From the NCBI GenBank assembly GCA_002451055.1, contig DKBD01000034.1:2844-14830 (forward strand): DNA of 11,987 nucleotides, given 5' to 3'. The stretch comes from Nitrospira sp. UBA6909 (GTDB taxonomy: Bacteria; Nitrospirota; Nitrospiria; Nitrospirales; Nitrospiraceae). Of the stretch, positions 1 to 6,713 are shown in pieces. The notes beneath the pieces are model-generated. The model was not told where the DNA came from. It worked only from the letters and a program-made list of their open reading frames with translations, and searched no databases. The translations under genes and the position numbers were made by a program. The stretch's first letter is position 1. Each line of letters starts with the position of its first letter.

Positions 1-560
1 AAGGCTTTCATGGCAACGTGGCCTGGATCGTCATTGTCGCTGACGATTTCGCCCAGAATCTGCGAGCGGACTCGCTCGAATTCCTGCTTGGGAAATGCCG
101 GGCGTAAGAGGATCTCGGCCAGGATGGTAAATCCGAGATCGACGTCTTTTTTGAGGACGCGAGCCGATGCGGTGGTAAAATCTTCGCTGGCCTTCACATC
201 CAGCGCGCCGCCGACGAAATCAATCTGCTCCGCCAACTGTTTCGAAGACCGAGTCGTTGTGCCTTCATCCAGTAGACTGGCTGTCAAATTCGCCAGGCCG
301 GCTTTTTCCGGTGGGTCTTGAGCCGATCCGACTTTGATGAGCGCATGGATTTCAACGATCGGAAGAAAGTGCTGCTCAAGCACCAACACCGTCATCCCAT
401 TGGCCGTCGTGATTTTGGCCGGGGAAATTTCTGCGGAGAATCCGGGGGTGGACAAGCCAACCAGGATCGTGCAAAACCCCATGATAGCCAAGATGAGGGG
501 CACACGAAAGGCGTGGTCCATTGAAGGAGGTCGGGCGTTTTCTGTGAGCCGGTGGCGCAT
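1..560 (-). CDS. M16 family peptidase-like protein, catalytically degenerate subunit (partial, C-terminus off window)
   Basis: This is a minus-strand reading frame of 186 codons that runs off the left edge. The N-terminus has a hydrophobic stretch (about residues 20-43, ending FSA-EIS) that fits an exported protein with a signal peptide. The mature part follows the M16 (insulinase/pitrilysin) fold pattern: a TxANGMTVLV strand, an IHALIKVGSAQDPPEKAGLAN block and an EFERVRSQILGEI helix. Where active M16 enzymes have HxxEH, this protein has N91, A94 and S95, so the zinc ligands and catalytic glutamate are missing. In two-subunit M16 systems an inactive partner of this kind helps hold substrate. 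It starts 11 bases after the stop of the active M16 gene and is surely co-transcribed with it. The start at 560 (ATG) is the first in frame, with M14 at 521 as an alternative. No good ribosome-binding site is seen for either. The family call is firm; the substrate is unknown. Confidence 0.88.
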   Translation of the reverse strand, partial: MRHRLTENARPPSMDHAFRVPLILAIMGFCTILVGLSTPGFSAEISPAKITTANGMTVLVLEQHFLPIVEIHALIKVGSAQDPPEKAGLANLTASLLDEGTTTRSSKQLAEQIDFVGGALDVKASEDFTTASARVLKKDVDLGFTILAEILLRPAFPKQEFERVRSQILGEIVSDNDDPGHVAMKA

Positions 561-571
561 GGTTTCTTGAG

Positions 572-1975
572 CTATGACTTCCCCTGCTGTGCAGCCCCAG
601 GAGGGGGTTCTTGCTGTTTGGGAGGCAGGGGAATGAGAATTCCCACGGTCCGGTTGTCTGGGGTCAGGTACTGCTTCGCGACACGCTGGATGTCCTTGGC
701 CGTGACCGACCGGATGCGCTCCAGGAATTGGTCTACCCACCGCCAGCCTGCCCCGATGGTTTCGGATTGCCCAAGCAGCATGGCGCGGCGGAAATTCGAA
801 TCTTGTTCGAAGACGCGGGAGGCTTCCACCTGATTTTTTGCCCGCTGAAGCTCCACGTCGGAAGGAGGGTCGTTCTGCAGGCGTGTTATCTCGCGCTGCA
901 GCGCTTCTTCGACCGCTTCAACCTTCGCGCCGGGGTTGACCAGCGAGTAGAAATAAAACAGGCCGGGATCCGTTTGCATCAGACTGTAATCGGCGCCGAC
1001 TGCCAGGGAATTCTTCTGGTCATAGACCAAGCTTTGGTAGAGTCGTGAGCTTTTTCCTGATGACAAGATCGACTCGAGCAGGCTGAGGGCGTAGGAGTCT
1101 TCGCTGGAATAGTTGGGGACCCGGAACCCCATCATCACGAACGGAACCTGCGCTTCGCGTTTCAGGAAAAAGCGGCGTTCGCCTCGTTGTTCCGGTTCCG
1201 GAGAAACCGTCTGCTTCGGGGACGGGCCTTTGGGAATCGGCTCGAAGAGGTTCCTGATCGTTTGGATCAGGATATCCGCCTTGATGTCGCCCACGACAAC
1301 CAGCGTCGCGTTGTTGGGAGAGTAAAACGTGTCGTAATGGCGCTGTAAGTCCTCCAAGGACATGGCATCGAGATCGGAAAACCATCCGATCACCGGCCAA
1401 TGGTAGGGATGGCTCAAAAAGGTCTGAGCAAACATAGCCTCGATGAGTGCGCCCTGGGGATCGTCTTCGGTTCGCAATCGCCGCTCTTCTTTCACGACCT
1501 CGCGCTCGGTTTGAAATTCGTTGCGGTCCAACGCCAGGCCCTGCATGCGGTCCGCTTCGAGTTCCAAGGCCAGCTCAAGGCGATCGGCTGCGAGGTTCTC
1601 GAAATAGGCGGTAAAGTCTTGGCCGGTAAACGCGTTGTCGATCCCCCCGTTTTTGCGAATGAATCGGGAGAAGGAGCCTTTGGGATATTTCGCCGTGCCT
1701 TTGAACATCATGTGTTCGAGCATGTGCGAGAGGCCGGCACGGCCCATCACTTCATTCCTTGAGCCGACCTTGTACCACACTTGCACTGTCACGACCGGAG
1801 CCTTCGGGACCTCGACCAGCAGCACCCTCATGCCGTTCGATAGCACATATTCCGCCGGATCCACAGCAAGCGATGGAATAGCCTGGAGGAAAAAACAGAG
1901 CGCGACGAGAAGATACTTCGTCGCATTGCGATGGATAGCTGGCCAAGTCATACTGGAATGTAGAACCGATGGCAT
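572..1975 (-). CDS. M16 family zinc metallopeptidase, active subunit, exported
   Basis: This is a 467-residue protein, the usual size for a bacterial processing-peptidase-like M16 protein. Residues about 20-37 form a hydrophobic signal sequence ending near PSLA-VDP, so the enzyme should act in the periplasm or at the envelope. The zinc site is intact: H84-M-L-E87-H88 inside an AGLSHMLEHMMFKGT block, with the third ligand about 76 residues later in the EREVVKEER segment (E163 or E164). The C-terminal half carries the second M16 domain, including the PFVMMGFRVPNY and SGKSSRLYQSLV stretches. The C-terminal tail is rich in P and Q. The ATG lies one base after the rlmN stop, which implies translational coupling because no Shine-Dalgarno is visible; M9 (position 1951) is an alternative start nearer the hydrophobic core. 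Together with the downstream zinc-less homologue it probably forms a heterodimeric protease. Its substrate cannot be read from sequence. Confidence 0.93.
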   Translation of the reverse strand: MPSVLHSSMTWPAIHRNATKYLLVALCFFLQAIPSLAVDPAEYVLSNGMRVLLVEVPKAPVVTVQVWYKVGSRNEVMGRAGLSHMLEHMMFKGTAKYPKGSFSRFIRKNGGIDNAFTGQDFTAYFENLAADRLELALELEADRMQGLALDRNEFQTEREVVKEERRLRTEDDPQGALIEAMFAQTFLSHPYHWPVIGWFSDLDAMSLEDLQRHYDTFYSPNNATLVVVGDIKADILIQTIRNLFEPIPKGPSPKQTVSPEPEQRGERRFFLKREAQVPFVMMGFRVPNYSSEDSYALSLLESILSSGKSSRLYQSLVYDQKNSLAVGADYSLMQTDPGLFYFYSLVNPGAKVEAVEEALQREITRLQNDPPSDVELQRAKNQVEASRVFEQDSNFRRAMLLGQSETIGAGWRWVDQFLERIRSVTAKDIQRVAKQYLTPDNRTVGILIPLPPKQQEPPPGAAQQGKS

Positions 1976-1976
1976 G

Positions 1977-3062
1977 CTAGCAACGAGATTCGATGGGTGT
2001 CAAGGCGACCGATCCGTGGCTTACAGGAAGATTCCCCAATTGCCCACAGGCGCCGAGCACGTCTCGCCCCCTGCTTTTGCGGACGAAGGCATCGATCCCG
2101 GACCGGTGAAGCGTGGATTGAAATCTTAAAATGTCACGGTCCGATGGGCGCCGGAAACGGCTTCCGGGAAATTCATTGAAAGGGATGAGATTGACCTTGC
2201 ACCTCATGCCTCGAAGTAACATCGCCAAACGTTGGGCGTCGGCCGGTTGATCGTTTATGCCCGCTAAGAGGACATACTCAAAGGTGAGCCGTCGATTGGG
2301 CGTGGCAGGAAAACGGCGGCAGGCTGCCAGCAACGATTTGAGTGAAGCGATCTCGCTGGCCGCAGGCATGAGCACCCTGCGTTGCTCTTCTGTGGTCGCA
2401 TTGAGAGAGATCGCCAGATTGACGCCGAGAGCCGCGACTCTCTCCAGGCGGGATGCGAGCCCCGCCGTCGAGACGACGATGCGCCGGGGGGACCATCCGA
2501 GACCCCATGACTTGTTGGTCAAGCACATGACAGCGGCCTCGAGCGCATCACAATTGGCCAAGGGCTCTCCCATCCCCATGAAGACCAGATTGGTGATCCG
2601 TTCATCGGCGTTCAGCCGGTCGAGGGCGGTCAAGACCTGGTCGATGATTTCGTGGGATTTGAGGTTGCGTTTCAGACCCATGGTTCCGGTCAAGCAGAAT
2701 CCGCAGTCCAGCATGCAGCCGACCTGAGTCGAGACGCAGAGCGTGAGCCGATCGTCGTCCGGGATGAGGACGGCTTCAATGGTCAAATCATCATCGAGTG
2801 TCAGGAGAAATTTGCGCGATCCGTCCTGAGACGGCAGCACCGTATGGCAGACCGAGCGCCGGATTACCGCGATATCGGTCAACACCATTCGATCACGGGC
2901 GGAGAGGTCGGTCATGTGGTCGATGGCATGTACGCGCCGCCTGTACATCCAGCGGAGGATTTGTCCAGCGCGATAGTCCGGCCATCCCTGTGCCCTGACG
3001 AACTGCACCATCTGATGTTCGGTGAGGGCGAGTAAGTTGATTGACGTGTTTGGCTGCGGCAT
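1977..3062 (-). CDS. rlmN: Dual-specificity RNA methyltransferase RlmN (radical SAM)
   Basis: RlmN is a cytoplasmic radical-SAM enzyme that makes 2-methyladenosine at A2503 of 23S rRNA and A37 of some tRNAs. From the start chosen here the protein has 361 residues, normal for the family. It carries the N-terminal RNA-binding region (GWPDYRAGQILRWMYRR), the iron-sulphur motif C116-MLD-C120-GF-C123, the GMGEPLAN SAM-binding motif, and both mechanistic cysteines: C109 in TLCVSTQVG and C339 in GRDVLGACGQL. The start is uncertain. ATG at 3062 lies just before the conserved INLLALT block, but in-frame ATG 3110 and GTG 3131 also exist and none has a clear Shine-Dalgarno. It is the first gene of the minus-strand cluster with the two M16 proteins and is divergent from slt. 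The short C-terminal tail after GACGQL looks normal. Confidence 0.95.
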   Translation of the reverse strand: MPQPNTSINLLALTEHQMVQFVRAQGWPDYRAGQILRWMYRRRVHAIDHMTDLSARDRMVLTDIAVIRRSVCHTVLPSQDGSRKFLLTLDDDLTIEAVLIPDDDRLTLCVSTQVGCMLDCGFCLTGTMGLKRNLKSHEIIDQVLTALDRLNADERITNLVFMGMGEPLANCDALEAAVMCLTNKSWGLGWSPRRIVVSTAGLASRLERVAALGVNLAISLNATTEEQRRVLMPAASEIASLKSLLAACRRFPATPNRRLTFEYVLLAGINDQPADAQRLAMLLRGMRCKVNLIPFNEFPGSRFRRPSDRDILRFQSTLHRSGIDAFVRKSRGRDVLGACGQLGNLPVSHGSVALTPIESRC

Positions 3063-3127
3063 CAAGGGAAGTGTCCGGGGACCTTTCTTTTCTTTAAGAG
3101 AGCCTACCATAAGTGTGCACAAAACCA

Positions 3128-3148
3128 ACACCGCAGGTTAACCGGTGT
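3128..3148. repeat. Inverted repeat ACACCG-N9-CGGTGT in the divergent rlmN/slt region
   Basis: The two perfect 6-base arms (3128-3133 and 3143-3148) enclose a 9-base spacer that itself contains the start of the 8-base palindrome GGTTAACC (3136-3143). The element sits upstream of the slt -10 box and upstream of the most likely rlmN start. It could be an operator for either gene or a chance structure; nothing in the sequence identifies a binding protein. Confidence 0.4.
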
Positions 3149-3169
3149 GCGAGGAGGTTGTAAAACTTC

Positions 3170-3197
3170 TTCCATTGCGATCATGGCCGTATATAAT
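3170..3197 (+). promoter_or_regulatory. Candidate sigma-70 promoter for slt
   Basis: A perfect -10 box TATAAT lies at 3192-3197, with a weak -35 candidate TTCCAT at 3170-3175 and a 16-base spacer. Transcription would begin near 3203-3204, only two or three bases before the ATG at 3206, implying an almost leaderless message. The -10 match is strong; the -35 match is poor. Confidence 0.55.
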
Positions 3198-3205
3198 GGA
3201 TAGTC

Positions 3206-5530
3206 ATGAATAATCGCAACGTTGATCCTCAATCCATTTCGAGCGTACACCGCGGCATTATGCTAGTTTCGGTCGCGGTTGTGCTTGGCATCGCCGTGTC
3301 TCTCTCCTCCTACGACACGCATGCTGCACAGGCGGCGGGCTCTGAGCTGCAACCCGCGGATGGTTGCAGCGGGGAGGAAGATTGCTTCACTGCCGCCGTT
3401 TGGCCCAAAGAGCGGTTGGGTAACGTACTGACGAGGGACCAAGTCGTCGCGCTAAAACTGGAACGGCTCCGCCAGGTGATGGGGCGGTTCCCAGCTTCGA
3501 TCTGGGCGAAACGGGCGGGGTTGCTGTCCGGTGTCATGCTGCTCGAGCGGAATCCCGCCGGGGCGCTCGGCCACCTTCGGGCGGCTCAGCGGGATTTCCC
3601 AGTTCTCGACGACTACATCCGATTCTGGATCGGTCAGGCGCTGCTTCGTCTCGGGGATACCAAAGAGGCGGCGATGATATTCGAGGGAGTGTCACAAGAT
3701 GTCCCTGACTCCAATTTGCTTCCTCAGGTGTCGCTCCGCGCAGGAGAGGCCTGGTATCACGCTTCCAGTTGCCCAGAAGCCGTTTCCTGGCTTGCCAAGG
3801 GGATCAGTCTGAATGATAAAGAACCAGGGGTTTCTCAGGCATGGTTGCAATTGGCCGACTGTCATCTTCGAGCCAATCAGCCGGCCGAGGGCAGGGAGGC
3901 TCTCAAGAAGCTCTGGGTAAAGTTTCCGCAGACGAAGGAAGCGAGAGAGGCTGAAGTCAGGCTGGCCAGCAACATTGGCGGGGAACCCTGGGTGCCGCAA
4001 CCGGAAGATTTGTATGCTCGAGCGCAGGCGTTGCTGGGGCAGGCTTTGCATGCGGAGGCGATCGAGGAGCTGAAGAAGTTTCTTGAGACAGATCCAGCTC
4101 CTTCCATCCGCAGCGAGGCCAAGCTCAAGCTGGGGGTCGCGCAAGTCAGGCGGAAGCTCTACGACCAAGCGCGGGAAACCTTTCAGGAACTTGCCGGAGA
4201 GCAGACGGCGCAATCCAATGAAGCCGCCGTCTGGTTGGCACGCGTGTATCTTCGGCAAGGGCTTGGTGAAAAACTGTTGGAGTTCAGCCGGACGGTCTCC
4301 AAGCGATCGCTCTCCGCCGAACAGAGAGGGCAGATCAATCTGTTTGCCGGGATTTGGCTGGAAGATGAGGCGCAGTTTGAAGAGGCGATCATGAAGTATC
4401 GGCAGGTCGCTAAATCAGGAGAACCGGTATCTCAGCGAACCGAAGCACAATGGCGCGAGGGCTGGGTGTTCTATCAAACGGGCCGCTATCAGGAAGCGAT
4501 TGCGGCGTGGCAGTCTATCGTTGATCAGCGGGACAGTGATTGGGAACCGCAAGCGCTCTATTGGATCGCACGGTCTCACGGCCGTGCCGGACAGTCAAAA
4601 TCGCAGGACATGTTCCGGCTTCTCTGTAAACGCTATCCGTATACATACTATTGCCAATTAGCGCAGATGCAGGCGGGGATCTCGGCCTTGATTCCAGCCA
4701 GTCAGGGACGGGCTCGGAAGGATACCGATGCAGCCGTGGCGACCCTGTCCTCCTTCTCGGATACGGCGCCGACATCCGTACAGAATGGCAACGGCCGGTC
4801 GGAAATTGAACGGCAATCGGCCTATCAGCGGGCAGTCGAACTCAGGACGCTCGGCCTTGAACAAGACGCAGCCAGAGAGCTTACGGCCTTGACGGACCGC
4901 TATGGCCGCGACCCCAACATGTTGACGGCCTTGTCCATGATGCTGAACGAGGTCGGGGCTTACCACCACGCGTTACGTCTCGTGCGGGCCAGATTTCGTG
5001 ACCAACTGGAGAGGACGGGGGGAGCCGTGGCAGACGGCCTTTGGGAGGTGGCCTATCCCATGGGGCTGATTCCCACGATTAAGACGCAGAGAGTCAACGG
5101 AGTCGATCCGTTTCTGGTCGCGGCGATTATCAGGGAAGAAAGCCAATATGACTGGCGCGCCGTGTCTCGTGTGGGGGCCATCGGCCTGATGCAGATCATG
5201 CCGGCCACCGCCAACGCCGTGGCTCAGCGCTATCGCCTCGCCAGCGTGGTGCGAGAGGATCTGTTCGACCAGGAGACCAATATTCGGATCGGAGTTCGGT
5301 ATGTGGAGCAGTTGCTTGCCCAGTTCTCTGGTAATGTGGTGCAGTCCATTGCTGCCTACAATGCCGGCCCGTCCGCTGTTGAGGGCTGGGCGAGCGCCTA
5401 TCGAGGGCGGAGTGAAGATGAGTTCGTCGAGTTGATCCCGTTTCGAGAAACCCGGCTATATGTGAAGAGGGTGCTTCGCAGTTACAAAGAGTATGTGCGT
5501 CTGGCCGGCCTCGGGAAGTCGGTTTCTTGA
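3206..5530 (+). CDS. slt: Soluble lytic murein transglycosylase (Slt70-like) with N-terminal TPR-like superhelix
   Basis: Lytic transglycosylases cleave the MurNAc-GlcNAc bond of peptidoglycan and form 1,6-anhydro-MurNAc ends. They act in the periplasm on wall turnover. The protein has 774 residues, somewhat longer than E. coli Slt70. Residues about 18-34 are hydrophobic and an AQA site near 41-43 could be a signal-peptidase site. Residues about 60-600 are helical repeats of the TPR/SPOR-less Slt type (for example GHLRAAQRDFP, EEAIMKYRQVAKSG, EAIAAWQSIVDQ). The catalytic SLT domain starts near residue 632: GVDPFLVAAIIREES with the likely catalytic E645, then GAIGLMQIMPATA (657-669) and AAYNAGP (716-722). 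There is no Shine-Dalgarno before the ATG, and the -10 box is only 8 bases upstream. M19 (3260) is an alternative start, but it would remove the positive residue before the hydrophobic core. The gene stands alone, followed by a fresh promoter for zapB. Confidence 0.95.
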   Translation: MNNRNVDPQSISSVHRGIMLVSVAVVLGIAVSLSSYDTHAAQAAGSELQPADGCSGEEDCFTAAVWPKERLGNVLTRDQVVALKLERLRQVMGRFPASIWAKRAGLLSGVMLLERNPAGALGHLRAAQRDFPVLDDYIRFWIGQALLRLGDTKEAAMIFEGVSQDVPDSNLLPQVSLRAGEAWYHASSCPEAVSWLAKGISLNDKEPGVSQAWLQLADCHLRANQPAEGREALKKLWVKFPQTKEAREAEVRLASNIGGEPWVPQPEDLYARAQALLGQALHAEAIEELKKFLETDPAPSIRSEAKLKLGVAQVRRKLYDQARETFQELAGEQTAQSNEAAVWLARVYLRQGLGEKLLEFSRTVSKRSLSAEQRGQINLFAGIWLEDEAQFEEAIMKYRQVAKSGEPVSQRTEAQWREGWVFYQTGRYQEAIAAWQSIVDQRDSDWEPQALYWIARSHGRAGQSKSQDMFRLLCKRYPYTYYCQLAQMQAGISALIPASQGRARKDTDAAVATLSSFSDTAPTSVQNGNGRSEIERQSAYQRAVELRTLGLEQDAARELTALTDRYGRDPNMLTALSMMLNEVGAYHHALRLVRARFRDQLERTGGAVADGLWEVAYPMGLIPTIKTQRVNGVDPFLVAAIIREESQYDWRAVSRVGAIGLMQIMPATANAVAQRYRLASVVREDLFDQETNIRIGVRYVEQLLAQFSGNVVQSIAAYNAGPSAVEGWASAYRGRSEDEFVELIPFRETRLYVKRVLRSYKEYVRLAGLGKSVS

Positions 5531-5556
5531 CAAGAATTTACTGAATTTCTTATAGT
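5527..5556 (+). promoter_or_regulatory. Near-consensus sigma-70 promoter for zapB-zapA
   Basis: The -35 box TTGACA (5527-5532) matches consensus fully, and the -10 box TATAGT (5551-5556) matches in five of six bases, with an 18-base spacer. The TGA stop of slt is inside the -35 box. Transcription would begin near 5563, giving a leader of about 37 bases before zapB. This is the best promoter in the window and makes the division genes independent of slt. Confidence 0.75.
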
Positions 5557-5599
5557 TTCCTCCGGTTCTTAGTGAGATGGTAAGGGAAACGGAGTCCCC

Positions 5600-5854
5600 A
5601 TGGCATTAGATCGTCTTGATGCACTCGAAAATCGGATCAGAGACCTGGTGAAATTGGTTCAGGAACTGAAGCGGCGCAATGCGTTGCTGGAAGAAGAAGT
5701 GACAGCGGCCCGTCAACGGCTTGCTTCCCAGGATGACCTGAATCGACGGTGGGAAAAAGAACGGATTGATATCAAGTCGAGAATAGAGCGGGTCATCGGT
5801 GAGATCGAAATGCTGGAAGGTACCGACGACATCAAGGAGGTGGCCATTGATTAA
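5600..5854 (+). CDS. zapB: Small coiled-coil protein, ZapB-like cell division factor
   Basis: This 84-residue, highly charged protein is predicted to be almost wholly coiled coil: heptad-like leucines and valines run from LDRLDALENRIRDL to RVIGEIEMLEG. ZapB proteins are short cytoplasmic coiled coils that join the Z ring through ZapA. Sequence alone cannot separate ZapB from other small coiled coils. The call rests mainly on position: it overlaps the zapA start by 8 bases, and its own end (IKEVAID) is encoded by the zapA ribosome-binding site. The ATG has a usable GGAG a few bases upstream (near 5590). It is the first gene after the strong promoter. Confidence 0.75.
   Translation: MALDRLDALENRIRDLVKLVQELKRRNALLEEEVTAARQRLASQDDLNRRWEKERIDIKSRIERVIGEIEMLEGTDDIKEVAID
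5834..5840 (+). promoter_or_regulatory. Shine-Dalgarno AAGGAGG that fixes the zapA TTG start
   Basis: A full AAGGAGG lies inside the last codons of zapB, six bases before TTG 5847. It decides for the TTG start over the in-frame ATG at 5799, which would add 16 residues unlike ZapA. Confidence 0.85.
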
Positions 5855-6143
5855 GACCATCGACGTTGAGATCTACGGCCAGCGGTATGCGATTCGTGGT
5901 GATGCCGACGATGCCTATATTAAGCGGCTGGCCAATTTCGTCGAGGATCACATGAGGCGTCTGGCCGAAGGAATGAAAACGGCCACGCCTGCGAAATTGG
6001 CTGTACTTACGGCCATTAACCTTGCCCATCAGCTTTTCGAATGTGAGAAAAGTCGGGCGCAGGGTGAAGCAGACATCGATCGACGAATGGAAACATTGAT
6101 GGAATCGATCGAAAAACAGATCCCGACATCCCTGTTTCGTTAG
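5847..6143 (+). CDS. zapA: Cell division protein ZapA
   Basis: ZapA binds FtsZ in the cytoplasm, cross-links its filaments and recruits ZapB. The 98-residue protein matches the family in length and layout: an N-terminal globular part (IKTIDVEIYGQRYAIRG, then DDAYIKRLANFVEDHMRRL), a central helix TPAKLAVLTAINLAHQL, and a C-terminal coiled coil with charged residues. Translation should start at TTG 5847, which lies six bases after a full AAGGAGG and overlaps the end of the zapB-like gene by 8 bases, so the two are made together. The next gene on this strand is a probable 6S RNA, an arrangement also known in gammaproteobacteria, where ssrS lies just after zapA. Confidence 0.93.
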   Translation: MIKTIDVEIYGQRYAIRGDADDAYIKRLANFVEDHMRRLAEGMKTATPAKLAVLTAINLAHQLFECEKSRAQGEADIDRRMETLMESIEKQIPTSLFR

Positions 6144-6219
6144 CCTGCCGGACTCCCGCATCGGTACCTTGAAGAACAAGTTTCACCTTGCTTTCCAAGA
6201 AGCCCTTTGTTATCGTCAA

Positions 6220-6242
6220 CATGCGATCAAGCATGATTTTTT
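6220..6242 (+). terminator. Weak rho-independent terminator candidate after zapA
   Basis: CATGC (6220-6224) pairs perfectly with GCATG (6231-6235) around a 6-base loop, followed after one A by six T residues (6237-6242). The stem is short, so termination would be partial at best. Its place, about 80 bases after the zapA stop, fits the end of the zapBA message. Confidence 0.4.
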
Positions 6243-6331
6243 GGAATGGGCAATCGGTTGGGGAGTCCTTTTTCAGAGAAGAGCTGACTCGACTGGAAAC
6301 GAACGTTGTGAGAGCGATAGCGCGCGTTTGG

Positions 6332-6348
6332 TTATCGATGTACGATAA
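6332..6348. repeat. Perfect inverted repeat TTATCG-N5-CGATAA upstream of 6S RNA candidate
   Basis: The arms 6332-6337 and 6343-6348 are exact complements with a 5-base spacer, the shape of a dimeric repressor or activator site. A further CGATA copy lies at 6315-6319, giving three copies of the half-site within 34 bases. No known operator is matched. Confidence 0.4.
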
Positions 6349-6365
6349 GGTCATACACTGGGTTC

Positions 6366-6377
6366 TCACCATGGTGA
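6366..6377. repeat. 12-base perfect palindrome TCACCATGGTGA
   Basis: The sequence is its own reverse complement over 12 bases. It lies about 40-50 bases before the estimated 5' end of the 6S RNA candidate, near where a -35 region or operator would be expected. Confidence 0.4.
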
Positions 6378-6414
6378 TTGCTCCAAGCCGGCGGTTTCTG
6401 TTGGGAATAGGTCG

Positions 6415-6595
6415 AAGGGTTGTTTGCGAAATACGGTGGCTGCCGGCTGGTGACGGTGAGTTTCAGTCTCTATGGGCTGCGGCCGACCCTCCTCGGAGGC
6501 CAGGAATTCGTCGTGTGGTCTTCCGTCCGAGAGGAAGGGGCGGGGAGAGCGGCCTGGCGGTTTCGTACATGTCAACAAGCGATCGCGCACGTTTC
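6415..6595 (+). ncRNA. ssrS: Probable 6S RNA
   Basis: 6S RNA is a transcript of about 180 nt that mimics an open promoter and binds sigma-70 RNA polymerase. The region folds as a long imperfect rod. GCGAAAT (6426-6432) pairs with GTTTCGT (6560-6566) and GCCGG (6442-6446) with CTGGC (6554-6558), flanking a large internal bubble. The CCCTCCT arm (6487-6493) pairs with AGGAAGGG (6532-6539), and GGAGGCCA (6495-6502) with TGGTCTTCC (6516-6524) around a loop at 6503-6515. The segment CCGTCCGAGA (6523-6532) and the GGCCTGGCGG stretch (6551-6560) resemble, from memory, the GGTCCGTCCGAGAA and AGCCTGCGGCGG parts of E. coli 6S RNA. The position after zapA is also typical. The ends are estimated from the fold and the usual length, and the terminus could differ by 10-20 bases. 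No covariance search was run. Confidence 0.7.
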
Positions 6596-6603
6596 TGAGC
6601 TGA

Positions 6604-6622
6604 GTCCGGCGATCTTCCGGAC
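6604..6622 (+). other. Hairpin GTCCGG-N7-CCGGAC downstream of the 6S RNA candidate
   Basis: A perfect 6-base GC-rich stem (6604-6609 with 6617-6622) has a 7-base loop. No T-run follows, so it is not a classical terminator. It may mark the 3' processing border of the small RNA or a pause site before rny. Confidence 0.45.
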
Positions 6623-6713
6623 ATCCTACCCGCATTTGTCCTCCAAACATTGACTAATCCGTGTGCTGCTGTGTGGAAGCGGCCGGGTTGCGTCCGGCGG
6701 CTTTGAGAAGGGG

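Larger units (their letters stand above)
6144..6414. other. Non-coding stretch between zapA and the 6S RNA candidate
   Basis: This stretch of about 270 bases has no convincing gene. An open frame crosses it, but it continues through the structured RNA, lacks a ribosome-binding site and resembles no family. It holds a terminator-like hairpin (6220-6242), a CGATA cluster with a perfect inverted repeat (6315-6348) and a 12-base palindrome (6366-6377), all listed separately. A promoter for the RNA gene should be here; only a weak TTGGTT/CATACA pair (6328 and 6352, 18-base spacer) is seen. Confidence 0.5.

Noticed and set aside
1020..1400. 126-codon minus-strand frame inside the M16 protease
   Set aside because: It is an out-of-frame shadow of the M16 coding region with no start signal and no recognisable fold.
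3063..3131. Longer rlmN start at GTG 3131 or ATG 3110
   Set aside because: The extension is not family-like and has no ribosome-binding site. It is kept only as an alternative in the gene entry.
5532..5551. AAGAATT/AATTTCTT near-hairpin after slt as a terminator
   Set aside because: The stem is AT-rich and imperfect, has no T-run, and lies in the spacer of a much better promoter.
6188..6598. 136-codon open frame between zapA and rny
   Set aside because: It runs straight through the 6S-like fold, has no ribosome-binding site, and its second half is arginine/glycine-rich shadow sequence with no family resemblance.
6650..6655. TTGACT as a -35 box for rny
   Set aside because: No acceptable -10 box lies 16-18 bases downstream.
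6663..6713. Upstream GTG start for rny giving 17 more residues
   Set aside because: The added residues precede the membrane helix, do not look like RNase Y, and have no Shine-Dalgarno; the HD-domain numbering fits the shorter form.
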